Shown piece by piece: positions 19,575 to 28,073 of a DNA stretch of 64,000 nucleotides (its first letter is position 1; each line of letters starts with the position of its first letter). The notes beneath the pieces were generated by a model. That model did not search any database. It was not told the origin of the DNA and worked only from the letters and a program-made list of their open reading frames with translations. The translations under genes and the position numbers were made by a program. The stretch lies in assembly GCF_012958305.1 (NCBI RefSeq), contig NZ_JABBYO010000012.1, forward strand, positions 1 through 64,000, given 5' to 3'. The DNA is from Tautonia rosea. Its GTDB lineage: Bacteria > Planctomycetota > Planctomycetia > Isosphaerales > Isosphaeraceae.

Positions 19575-22055
19575 TCATTCGGGCTTGATGAGAGCAGACG
19601 GGTCAGAAGGAAGGGGAAGAAATTCGACAACCACGCGGAAGCCGAGATCGTGATCGCTATGATTCAGGGGGCCTTTATAGTCGACCGTGGTGGCGTCGGC
19701 GCGCCAGGTGGTGCGGGCTGTCTCTGGGAATTCCGTGAGGTAAGAGCCTCCTCGGATCACGTAGTTGGCCTCCTCCCGATCGACGGGTTCCTCAAGTGGG
19801 TCGGTGCTGGAAGCGTGCCGACCATAAGGCCGCCAGACGTCTCGGCACCACTCGCGGAGGTTGCCAGCCAGGTCGAGTATTTCCTGATCGGTGATGTCTC
19901 CTGAGGCGATCCGGTTTTGGAGACGGTCGTCGGGCGAGAGGGTTGCTTCGTGGGTTGGGGCCAGGGAGAAGACGAGACCGGAATCAATGTTGGCGCGTTT
20001 CTTGTCTTCTTCAAAACCCCAGACGAAGGGTCGGTCCTGACCTCGGGATCGGGCAGCGTATTCCCACTGAGCCTCGGTCGGAAGCTGTCCTGAGACATGG
20101 TGAGCGTAGGCTTCAGCAAGTTCACGGGTGACACCAGCGGCGGGGTGGGCAAGAAACTTCACCCCGGCTCGCTGGAGATCGTCGATCGCTTGCCGGTAGA
20201 TTTCCAGGTCCGACGAAGTGCGATCCCACTGCTCGACCTCGTTGAGAAACGCCTCCATTTCACCGACGGTTACCTCGGCTTGCTGCAGGTAAAAGGTGGA
20301 GAGAACGACCTGGTGCCGCGGTTGTTCCTCTGGGAGCGTTTTCATTCCGCCGTACTCATCGGGCGCTCCCATCTCGAAGCCATACTCATCGGTCCCGAGG
20401 ACGAGCATGAAACGGGGACCATCCTCCCGAACGATGGCATTGGGCAAGCCATCGGTTTCACCGGCCGCGGTGTCGGGAGTGTACCCCCTGGGAAAATAGG
20501 CTCCGGAGTGCCGGAAGAGGCGGAGACCGTCGGAATTGCGGATGATGACCGAAGGGTTTCCGCCCGGGTCAGGCAGGGCATCGTCGCCAGGGGTAAATCC
20601 TCGATCCGCAAGATATGCCAGGATCGAGGGAGGAAACGTGCTCGGAATCTCATCGGTGTGGGCCTGGGGAGCAGTAGTCTTGTTGTCCCATGCTCCGTCG
20701 AAGGACCGGACGGCGATCAGGGCCGAGGCCGCAACGGCGACCGTCGCGAGGATTCCCGTGACGATCCATCGAGCAATCCGCCATCGTCGGTTCCGCAGAA
20801 GGGGATCGGACTCTGGCTTGAGGGGGAGCGTGGGTTGCGAGGGGTTCGGAACTCGTCGAGGTTCGGTCGGAGGGGGGGGCTGGAACTCGGTGAAGACCTC
20901 TGTGGGGCTAAGAACAGAGAAGACGGCTTCAAGCAGATCTTGGCGGAGTTCTTCGGCGGAAGAGGGCCGATCGTTGCGATCCTTGGCAAGGCAGCGGAGG
21001 ATCACCTGCTCCACAGCGGGGGGAGCCTCGACTCCCTCGTGATCGGAGAACGGCGGGGGCGGCTCGAAGCAGTGGGCGAAGAGTAGTTGTTCAGGCTTCT
21101 TTTGCGGGAACGGGCGGTGGCCGGTGAACATCTCGTACAGGATGACCCCGAGCGAGTAAAGGTCGCTGCGATGATCGGGAGACTCGTCCTTGATCTGCTC
21201 AGGGCTGGCGTAGGCGGCGGTGCCGATGAACCCTTCGGTTCCGAGAGTCTGCGTGGCGATGCCACTCTCGGCCCCATCTTGCTGTTCAATGAGCTTGGCG
21301 ATGCCGAAGTCAAGGACCTTGAGGAACTCCTTACCGGGTTCTCGGTCGGCAAGAAGCATGATGTTTTCCGGCTTCAGATCGCGATGGACGATGCCGTGGC
21401 GATGTGCCTCGCCGAGGACGTCGCAGAGCTGCGAGGCAAGTCGAGCGATGCAGTCCATCGCCATCGAATGACGTGCACCAAGCTCGTGCCGAAGGGAGCG
21501 GCCCCGGATGTATTCCATCTCGATGTAAGGCACCCCATTCGCCACTCCTGTGGCATGCACCACTGTGGCGTGGGGGTGCGAGGAGATCTTGGCCATCAAT
21601 TTCGCTTCGCGAGTGAAGCGTTGACGGAGCGACTTGCTGCCGACGAGGCTCGGATTGATCACCTTGAGCACGCGTTTCGCATCAAGGCCGGTGTTTCGAA
21701 CGAGCCAGACGGCCCCCATACCGCCCTCGCCGAGGTGTTCGAGCACCTCGTACTGATCGAGCAAGACCATGCCAGGGTGGATCAACCCGATCTGGCTAGG
21801 GAGGTCGGCGGAGGGATGATTTTCGGTTTCGGGAACGCTGATGGAAGGAGGTCGGAAACCTCCTTCAGTTGAGGAGAGTTTGCCAGTGGATTCCTGCTCC
21901 GTAAGCGGATCGGGCGACGAGGAGCCTTGCGATGGCGGAGTTGATCCTCCGACCTGGGAGCCGGAGGGGGAGAGTAGGTTGAGGGTCTTGCCGGGGTCAT
22001 CGTCCGGCGGAGGGGTCGGATTCCCGTTGGGGTTTGGATTCGGCTTCGGATCCAT
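19575..22055 (-). CDS. Membrane Ser/Thr protein kinase fused to FGE-sulfatase-like domain
   Basis: 826 residues. The start at 22055 follows AAGGGAGAG. Residues 1-95 are disordered and rich in Pro/Ser. A Hanks-type kinase spans about 100-375: glycine loop LGEGGMGAVW, Lys in RVLKVI, HRDLKPENIM (about 224), DFG in KVLDFGIAK, and GTAAYASPEQ. A single membrane helix is at about 427-449, so the kinase is cytoplasmic and the C-terminus is extracytoplasmic. The C-terminal domain resembles formylglycine-generating-enzyme/sulfatase-modifying-factor proteins (EVTVGEMEAFLNEV, LPTEAQWEYAARS, DLAGNLREWCRDVW, VIRGGSY, DLGFRVV). The usual active-site cysteine segment is absent, so the domain probably binds instead of oxidising sulfatases. 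Kinase plus FGE next to FHA and T6SS genes suggests control of secretion by threonine phosphorylation, as PpkA/Fha does in Pseudomonas. The pairing is inferred from context. Confidence 0.9.
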   Translation of the reverse strand: MDPKPNPNPNGNPTPPPDDDPGKTLNLLSPSGSQVGGSTPPSQGSSSPDPLTEQESTGKLSSTEGGFRPPSISVPETENHPSADLPSQIGLIHPGMVLLDQYEVLEHLGEGGMGAVWLVRNTGLDAKRVLKVINPSLVGSKSLRQRFTREAKLMAKISSHPHATVVHATGVANGVPYIEMEYIRGRSLRHELGARHSMAMDCIARLASQLCDVLGEAHRHGIVHRDLKPENIMLLADREPGKEFLKVLDFGIAKLIEQQDGAESGIATQTLGTEGFIGTAAYASPEQIKDESPDHRSDLYSLGVILYEMFTGHRPFPQKKPEQLLFAHCFEPPPPFSDHEGVEAPPAVEQVILRCLAKDRNDRPSSAEELRQDLLEAVFSVLSPTEVFTEFQPPPPTEPRRVPNPSQPTLPLKPESDPLLRNRRWRIARWIVTGILATVAVAASALIAVRSFDGAWDNKTTAPQAHTDEIPSTFPPSILAYLADRGFTPGDDALPDPGGNPSVIIRNSDGLRLFRHSGAYFPRGYTPDTAAGETDGLPNAIVREDGPRFMLVLGTDEYGFEMGAPDEYGGMKTLPEEQPRHQVVLSTFYLQQAEVTVGEMEAFLNEVEQWDRTSSDLEIYRQAIDDLQRAGVKFLAHPAAGVTRELAEAYAHHVSGQLPTEAQWEYAARSRGQDRPFVWGFEEDKKRANIDSGLVFSLAPTHEATLSPDDRLQNRIASGDITDQEILDLAGNLREWCRDVWRPYGRHASSTDPLEEPVDREEANYVIRGGSYLTEFPETARTTWRADATTVDYKGPLNHSDHDLGFRVVVEFLPLPSDPSALIKPE

Positions 22056-22173
22056 GATCTCTCCCTTGGGTCGGCGCTGAGGCCTACTACGATCACGAGC
22101 GACGGTCACTGATGCGGGCGGTCTGCGATCAGGCCCTAGGGATTGACCAGGAGGCCACCTGGCTGACTCTTGC

Positions 22174-25100
22174 TCAGGGATTCTCCTGGGGCGGAGGGTT
22201 GCTGATCATGTCGGACGTAATCGTCACGTTTCCGACCCTGAGGCGCCAGGGATACTGGTCGTCGTCTTCGAGGGTATGATCAAAGTACATGAACTTACCA
22301 GGAGTTAACCATTTGTCGGGATTCGCAGGCGGCTTTGTCACGGTTTGCTTCAATGTGCAGCTGATCTCATCGTGAATGATCGGCTCACGTACCGGGTCGC
22401 CCTCACGTCGCGAAAGCGTGACCACGAAGGCGCCAAAGGGCGTATCGGTGGCTCGAACGCGAGTGACCTTGGGATCAATTCCGGCCTGGACCGTCAGGTA
22501 AGACTTCCAGGACATCTGATGAAACCGGACCGTTTTCTCTCGAATCGGTTGGGCGTCGGGGGCCGACCCCTCCTCGAAGACCTGAATTCTCAGGAATCGG
22601 TCTTCGTCCCGAGGTCGGACGTCAAGCGCTTTCATGGTGCTTCGGACTTCCCAAGGGATTCCGGGCTGCAACTCGACACCTTTGGTTTCTCCCAGCAGAA
22701 TCGGCTCGTCTTGCTTGCCATCGGCGGGAAGCAATGTTCGAACGATTCGTACTCGAAGTGGTCGCTGTCGTGTGTTGCTGATCGTCAGAAGATAGGGCAG
22801 ATCCGTGTCCTGGTGCATGAATCCGGTGCCGTTGTTTAGTGCGAACACGTCGTAACGTTCCGGAGTGACGGGAATGTTGAAGGGCTCCAGCTTTCGTTTC
22901 AGAGGTTCGAGATTCTGGGCAATGGTAATCTCGACCGGCTGGCCAAAGTCTCGGGCGACGATCGACATGACCAGAGGTTGATTCCCTTCACCTTGAATGA
23001 CCTTTCCACGATAGAAGCCACGGGCCTGAACCTGCACGTCGGGAGAGCCAGAGACGTCCAAATCCTCCTGCGTCGCGACGAATGAGACGGTAGGGGGAGC
23101 GGATTGGGCAACGGATCCGACCGGGACGAGGCCCCCGGGAATCCGATCGAGTCGACTGCCTTCGGTGGCCTGTTCTGCTCGGACCTTCAGCCAGGCCCCC
23201 GACCCTCCGGAGGGCATCAGGGCGGCCACGAACGCGAGGCCCTCGGGAACCGCTGCGTTGCGGTTGACGGCAGCGATCTGAAACGCGGCTTGATGGCCTT
23301 CGGGACCGATCATCAGGCGATCAGTGCTCGGTTGCCATTGCAAGGCGAGTACTCCGGACCTCGGGCTAACCTCAGGGCCTCCCTGGATCTCCTCCACACC
23401 AATGTTCGTCCGGGCCTCGTTCGCGGTCCGACGGAGCAACTCACTTCCCTCACGATCGTTGTCTTCCACGAGCCTCTGTGCGTGCAGCAGGGCGGCCATC
23501 CGCTGGCCGAAGGCGTCGAGGCGACGGGTGGGCTGGTCGTCTCTGGCGTCTTGTCCCATCAGCTCGATTTCGGCGGCGCAACGGAGGCGGTACCTGGACT
23601 CATCATTCCAGAGAACCAGAAATAGTTCGTCGTGGACGGTAGGAAGCCGACGGGATTGGCTTCCGGTGAACGACCGTCGGACATCGCCGACGGTGTCCGA
23701 AAAGGAGGCGAAGCGATCAAGCAGGTCGTCAGGGTTGGCAGTCTCCTCCGTGCGGACAAGTCGAGCGCGGAGATCGTCGGCGGCACGGTCCAATCGGAGA
23801 AGGCTTTCGGAAGCTCCGTCCGGCGCGGTTGCCTCGGAAAGCAAGCGGAGCCGACTGTCGAGCTTGGCCAGGGCGGCGGCCTCGGCCATCAAGGCCCGAT
23901 CGAATTGCGAATCGGGATCAGCCTGGTTTCGGGGTTCGCGAGAGGGAGGAGCTTGCCCAGAGAGTCGCCATTCCTTGGTTTCGTACGTCAACAGAGTTTC
24001 GCGAGTCTGCCAGGAGAGCAAGGGCGTATCGAGCAGCAGGTGGAGGGCCTGCCACTGGCCTCGAGAGAGTCTTGAGGCCCGATCATTCATCTGGTCCAGA
24101 AGCGTGACGAAGGTCCGGTTGGCTTGATCAATGGAACGGTCAAGCTCTTCGGCGGCCAAGGAATTTACTCGCGGGTCGATCGCAACGGTCGCGAGCCGCG
24201 TGGCCAGCGAGTCGGCCGCATCGAGCGCCCGGACGACGGCCTCGGGCAGCGAGGCCTCATCATCAGGAGCGATCCAGGAGGCATCTCGGACCTTCCATTG
24301 CGCCAAAGCGGGAAGCTGGGCGAAGATTCGTTCGAGCAAGGCACGCCCCTGGGCAAACCGATCCATCGTGAATCTGGCGGATTCGTAATGGTTTAGGGAT
24401 TCGTTCAATCGGTCTTCAATGGATTTAGGGATCACCTCGTCAAGTCCGAACAGCTGATCCTGGACCTCTCGACGAGCACGATCGCCTTGCTCGATCGAAT
24501 TGGTGATACTGCGTAGACCGCGTGGATCGCGAGCCAGGGACGATTCGGCGACACGTCGAGCGAGGGCGGTCCGGAGCAGAAGATCGCCTCGCGTTGCGTT
24601 CCGGAAGTAGTCAGGACGATTGAAGGCATCGCGCTCCGTGAATCGATAGGCCCAAGCCGGAAGTTGAAGTTCCAGGAAGGGAATCTCGTGGATTCCCCGG
24701 GTCGCCGCGACAAGCTCGGGAGGCGGTGTCGGCTGGCGCTCTTCAGTCACTGTCGAATCGGGCTCGCTGGTCTCTGTTGCTTTGGCAGCGGGTGAGGGAG
24801 AAGATACGACCTCGCGGCGAGCAAGCTGTTCGACACTCCGTCCCGTCAGGTATTCGAGAGCCTCACGAAGCATGCCTGGGGCGTCTCGGTCGGACTCAAG
24901 GGTACGGATCGGGAATCGTTGCTGTTCGGTTCGTCGACGGGAGACGGTGTTGGTCATGTTCCCCCGCACGCTACTTGCTTGCATCAGACGTTGCGAAGCC
25001 GTTTGCCTGATCTGTGGATCACGAAAGGCCTCTCGGATGAGTCGATCGGCAAGCAAAAGATCACGTTCATAGAGTTGCCATTGCGCTGGTGCGAAACGGT

Positions 25101-26142
25101 AGGCAGGAGGATCGTCACGCAGCAGTGCATCATGTGCCTTCCACTCGTCGATGAGAGCCTGAAGCAGTGCATTGAGCGGGTCGAGAGTCGGGGAACGAGG
25201 CGAGCGATCCTCGGGGGATTCGTCACTCGGTCCCGCCGATTGGCTCGAGTCAGTGAGGGCTTTGGGTGAGTCTTCTGCAGGGTCCGGATTGGTGAGCAAG
25301 GTATCAGTCGAAGTCTGCCCTGGAGGGCGAATCGGGGAGAAAGTGAGTCGATCGGGAGACGTACCGAGCGTCACCAGCTCCGGAGTTTGTACGACGTTTC
25401 GGTTTTCCCGAGCCCAGGTTGCGACGTGATGGCGGAGGTATTGGGTGAGGCCATCGAGTGAGAACTGTCCGCCCCGGCTCCGCTCGGTCCAGGCAATGGC
25501 CTCTCCTTCAAGTCCTCGTTGCAGATAATAGGAGAAGACCGATCGGCCAAGATCGTCGATCATCCAGCTCGTCTGTCCCGGACCACAGGAAAAGATGACA
25601 CCGATTCCTGGCGATTCGTCCGGAACATCGATGGTCTGGAGCGCCTCGGATAGTCCTCGGGTGGGAGCGTTGCCAAAGAGTCCTCGCTCGCGACTACTTC
25701 GAAGTTGGGAGAGATCGAAGGCAAGAAGGACGGGTCTCCGGGCTTTCTGAGCCACCTGAGTCACGAGCGAGACGAATCGATCCTGGTCGAGTCCGCTGGT
25801 TTGGGGACCTGAGGCGATCGTCGGAACTGAGACGGACACGACGATCGGGTCGCCTCGGCCGGAGACAGCGTCGCTCAGGGCACTCTCAAGCTGATTGAGT
25901 GGCAACGTGCGACCGTCGCTGTCGAGCGCAGCGTCGATCAAGGCTTGTTGATCAGCCCCCTGGTACGGCACTTCCAATTCCGGAACGACAAAGGCCCGGA
26001 TGGCCGTCGCGCGGGGTGCCTGCCAGATAAACCAAAGCAAGAGCCAGGCGATCAGGATCAAGGAAACCGAGGCGGAGGTTCCCTCAAGAATCAGGCGAGC
26101 CCGGAGCGGCTTGGCCAGCGGGGGTTGCGTCACGGTGGCCAT
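22174..26142 (-). CDS. Membrane-anchored caspase-fold-like large scaffold protein
   Basis: 1322 residues. The start at 26142 (GAGG upstream) is chosen over a longer frame from 26370. A strong membrane helix lies at about 25-42 (SASVSLILIAWLLLWFIWQ). The next about 250 residues resemble a caspase-like fold: strand RPVLLAFDLSQLRS where a DAC motif would be, and VIFSCGPGQTSW followed by SVFSYYLQRGLEGEA, close to the segment after the catalytic Cys in C14 peptidases. No His-Cys pair is evident. A long, mainly helical middle region, rich in Arg, Glu, Leu and Asp, runs to about residue 1020. The C-terminus is beta-rich, with Ig-like phrases. It is transcribed ahead of the kinase and the active caspase, with 118 bases to the kinase. 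A scaffold or sensor of the caspase pathway is my best guess; the domain call is by pattern only. Confidence 0.75.
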   Translation of the reverse strand: MATVTQPPLAKPLRARLILEGTSASVSLILIAWLLLWFIWQAPRATAIRAFVVPELEVPYQGADQQALIDAALDSDGRTLPLNQLESALSDAVSGRGDPIVVSVSVPTIASGPQTSGLDQDRFVSLVTQVAQKARRPVLLAFDLSQLRSSRERGLFGNAPTRGLSEALQTIDVPDESPGIGVIFSCGPGQTSWMIDDLGRSVFSYYLQRGLEGEAIAWTERSRGGQFSLDGLTQYLRHHVATWARENRNVVQTPELVTLGTSPDRLTFSPIRPPGQTSTDTLLTNPDPAEDSPKALTDSSQSAGPSDESPEDRSPRSPTLDPLNALLQALIDEWKAHDALLRDDPPAYRFAPAQWQLYERDLLLADRLIREAFRDPQIRQTASQRLMQASSVRGNMTNTVSRRRTEQQRFPIRTLESDRDAPGMLREALEYLTGRSVEQLARREVVSSPSPAAKATETSEPDSTVTEERQPTPPPELVAATRGIHEIPFLELQLPAWAYRFTERDAFNRPDYFRNATRGDLLLRTALARRVAESSLARDPRGLRSITNSIEQGDRARREVQDQLFGLDEVIPKSIEDRLNESLNHYESARFTMDRFAQGRALLERIFAQLPALAQWKVRDASWIAPDDEASLPEAVVRALDAADSLATRLATVAIDPRVNSLAAEELDRSIDQANRTFVTLLDQMNDRASRLSRGQWQALHLLLDTPLLSWQTRETLLTYETKEWRLSGQAPPSREPRNQADPDSQFDRALMAEAAALAKLDSRLRLLSEATAPDGASESLLRLDRAADDLRARLVRTEETANPDDLLDRFASFSDTVGDVRRSFTGSQSRRLPTVHDELFLVLWNDESRYRLRCAAEIELMGQDARDDQPTRRLDAFGQRMAALLHAQRLVEDNDREGSELLRRTANEARTNIGVEEIQGGPEVSPRSGVLALQWQPSTDRLMIGPEGHQAAFQIAAVNRNAAVPEGLAFVAALMPSGGSGAWLKVRAEQATEGSRLDRIPGGLVPVGSVAQSAPPTVSFVATQEDLDVSGSPDVQVQARGFYRGKVIQGEGNQPLVMSIVARDFGQPVEITIAQNLEPLKRKLEPFNIPVTPERYDVFALNNGTGFMHQDTDLPYLLTISNTRQRPLRVRIVRTLLPADGKQDEPILLGETKGVELQPGIPWEVRSTMKALDVRPRDEDRFLRIQVFEEGSAPDAQPIREKTVRFHQMSWKSYLTVQAGIDPKVTRVRATDTPFGAFVVTLSRREGDPVREPIIHDEISCTLKQTVTKPPANPDKWLTPGKFMYFDHTLEDDDQYPWRLRVGNVTITSDMISNPPPQENP

Positions 26143-26445
26143 GGGGTATCCCTCGAGACTTCGGGGGGAACTCGGCTCGACGCGAGGGACAAACGCCTCC
26201 TTCCCTCCTCGATGACCGACGAAACACGACGCATCACCTTGCATCCAATAAATCAATTCGAACAGCCAAACACAATGGTCCTTTTCGACCGAACTCTTTC
26301 CGAGCGCTTTCGATTCGAAAGGGGGCAAGGGTGTCGATGAAGGCCAATCGTTCTGAATGATTGAGCCCAAACCACAAGGATGAGCCCCGAAGTCTTTCCC
26401 CAGCTTGCAGTGGGAGCGTCCACAACGAATCGAGCGCGGGCACGT
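26143..26445. promoter_or_regulatory. Intergenic region before the caspase/kinase gene run
   Basis: About 300 bases between the end of the effector island and the large scaffold gene, both on the minus strand. It is covered by an upstream frame extension with no conserved features. It may carry the promoter of the three-gene caspase/kinase run; no convincing terminator hairpin was seen. Confidence 0.35.
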
Positions 26446-27129
26446 TCAGGAAATCGGGATGCTGCTCCAGATGAGGTGGAGTTCAAAAACGAAGAAAGGG
26501 CTGTCGTCTTTGATCCGCTCGTTGGCGTCGACACAGTATCGAATGGCAGCATCTCCCGATTCGAACAGCCCGAACGTGTTCAGGTGATTGCTCCAGCGTC
26601 TTCGAAGGGGGGAACGCTCGGATTCGGACATGCCACAGTTCGAGATCGCGCTGAGAAAGCCGCTGTTGGCCACGTCGTAACCAATTCGTTTCCAGGCCGG
26701 ATCAGGTTCAGAGGGGAGGATGGGAGATCCGAGAATCGCACGACACCATTCGTCCTCAAGGGTAAGTGTTTTCTCTGGGTCATGTTCCGGGAACACCAGG
26801 CCGATACTCACGCCGACATCCCCGTCTGAGGACGCCCTGTGAGGGGCAAGCATTCGGGTGAGATCATCCCAGAGGTCAAAGAGTTGGTAGTGAGTGTTCG
26901 CCGTTGCCGGATCGAGGAGGATCATCTCCGCGCCTTCCAGACCTGGAGGCGGTTCCGCGCTTCCAAGCCGAAACCGAGAGGGCCAGACCGCGCGATCGAC
27001 CGAGTACGGATAGTCGACTTCGGGGCGGAGGAGAAACTGCTCTCGGCGCTCGCTCGTCCACAGGCCTTGGAGCCTAGGTGAAGGAGCGAAGCGAATGTCG
27101 TAACCGATTAGCCGGCCGAGTGAACCCAC
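26446..27129 (-). CDS. Probable immunity protein of the VgrG island
   Basis: 227 residues from a GTG at 27129 with AGAGG seven bases upstream; the same frame extends to a weaker start at 27171. The protein is soluble, acidic to neutral and rich in Trp, Phe and Asp, without signal peptide or membrane helix. I do not recognise a family with certainty. It lies immediately downstream of the small Cys/His-rich toxin candidate (58 bases) at the distal end of the VgrG-PAAR-adaptor run, the usual place of a cognate immunity gene. Its length and globular make-up fit cytoplasmic T6SS immunity proteins. The role is inferred from position alone. Confidence 0.6.
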   Translation of the reverse strand: MGSLGRLIGYDIRFAPSPRLQGLWTSERREQFLLRPEVDYPYSVDRAVWPSRFRLGSAEPPPGLEGAEMILLDPATANTHYQLFDLWDDLTRMLAPHRASSDGDVGVSIGLVFPEHDPEKTLTLEDEWCRAILGSPILPSEPDPAWKRIGYDVANSGFLSAISNCGMSESERSPLRRRWSNHLNTFGLFESGDAAIRYCVDANERIKDDSPFFVFELHLIWSSIPIS

Positions 27130-27186
27130 GGTTGACCTCTTCTGGGAATCCCAAGTTGGGCGATGACGCACCAGTGACCGAGACGA

Positions 27187-27585
27187 TCACATCGGGACGG
27201 CTCCTGGAGGTTGTTGAAACACCTCTCCCGGATTGAGACAGGTTGGAGGCTTGAAGTTGCGTTTCCAGAAGCATTGACAATTGTTCGGATTTTGCATCCT
27301 CATGAACCAGTGCACATGGTCCCCTGAGCAAGGAAAATGAGGTTTGGAGGGAGGGACGCGATGAATTTCGAATGCGACGGTACCCACGGGAGGGACGCAG
27401 GGCGGACAGGGTTTCTTTGGACAATCGGTCGTGTCTGAGACAACATCAGTCGGGGCGTTTTCCGTCGCCTTCTGGATGGCCTGATAGGCAAGTATCCCGC
27501 CCGCGACAATCAGGACCGCAACATCCCATGCAATGGTCGGTGGGCTGATCGGAGGGGCCAGCGGCAAAGCGGTCGCGAAGATCAT
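27187..27585 (-). CDS. Small Cys/His-rich T6SS effector candidate
   Basis: 132 residues. The N-terminus has one hydrophobic segment (about 20-36, AWDVAVLIVAGGILAYQAI), followed by a Cys/Pro linker (CPKKPCPPCVPP). The C-terminal domain has clustered conserved-looking residues: VPPSKPHFPC, then GDHVHWF and NPNNCQCFWKR. Short proteins with this Pro-Cys linker and a GDHxH...CQCF signature occur next to VgrG/PAAR genes, and I read this as a toxin or nuclease-like cargo domain, with His and Cys as possible metal or catalytic residues. No clear ribosome site is present, so the start is uncertain. It sits between the small associated protein and the immunity candidate. The toxin call combines motif memory with context and is not proven. 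Confidence 0.6.
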   Translation of the reverse strand: MIFATALPLAPPISPPTIAWDVAVLIVAGGILAYQAIQKATENAPTDVVSDTTDCPKKPCPPCVPPVGTVAFEIHRVPPSKPHFPCSGDHVHWFMRMQNPNNCQCFWKRNFKPPTCLNPGEVFQQPPGAVPM

Positions 27586-27647
27586 GGAAGGTCGTGGCCT
27601 CTGTCGAAGAACCCGAAGGGTGCCGGCGGAGTCAGGATGACTGTGGC

Positions 27648-28004
27648 TCAGGGGAACCGTTGCGATTGCTCAAGAGACGCGCAGCGATCTGTGAGCAGTT
27701 GCATCTTTTCGTCGGGGGTCAATCCGGAAGATTGAAAATACGCTTTAATTTGGGGATGTTCGTCAAAATCCGGGCCGTTGACTAGGGCGAATCCGACATA
27801 TTGCGAGATTCCACGCTCGGTCTGGATGCCGAGACTCATGGCCTTGCGATCAGCCTGCTCAACGCGGCGAAGCAGTTCCTGATCGTCCCAGGGTGCAGTG
27901 ATCTCGGGCAGATGGTGACGATAACGCTCGGCGATCCGTTGGTGAAGTTTGACCCGTCGGGCCGAGCTGATCTGATCAAGTTGGGATCGCCTCAGCCTAA
28001 ACAT
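27648..28004 (-). CDS. Small VgrG-island accessory protein
   Basis: 118 residues, starting MFRLRRSQLDQISSARR. The pattern, basic helices followed by GIQTERGISQYVGFALVNGPDFDEHPQ, resembles a small family of proteins seen between DUF4123 adaptors and effectors in T6SS islands; its function is not established. It is predicted to be cytoplasmic, helical and without Cys clusters. It lies 69 bases after the FHA-DUF4123 gene and 62 bases before the toxin candidate, all on the minus strand, so it is probably co-transcribed with them. It may assist effector folding or loading; that is inference. Confidence 0.6.
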   Translation of the reverse strand: MFRLRRSQLDQISSARRVKLHQRIAERYRHHLPEITAPWDDQELLRRVEQADRKAMSLGIQTERGISQYVGFALVNGPDFDEHPQIKAYFQSSGLTPDEKMQLLTDRCASLEQSQRFP

Positions 28005-28073
28005 GATTGGATTCCGATGTGTCGCTGGCGAGGTCCAGGTCCCTTGCCGTAATGGTCACTGATGCGCCAGGAC

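Noticed and set aside
19575-22055. FGE domain as a target of a diversity-generating retroelement
   Set aside because: No reverse transcriptase or template/variable repeat pair is visible in the window.
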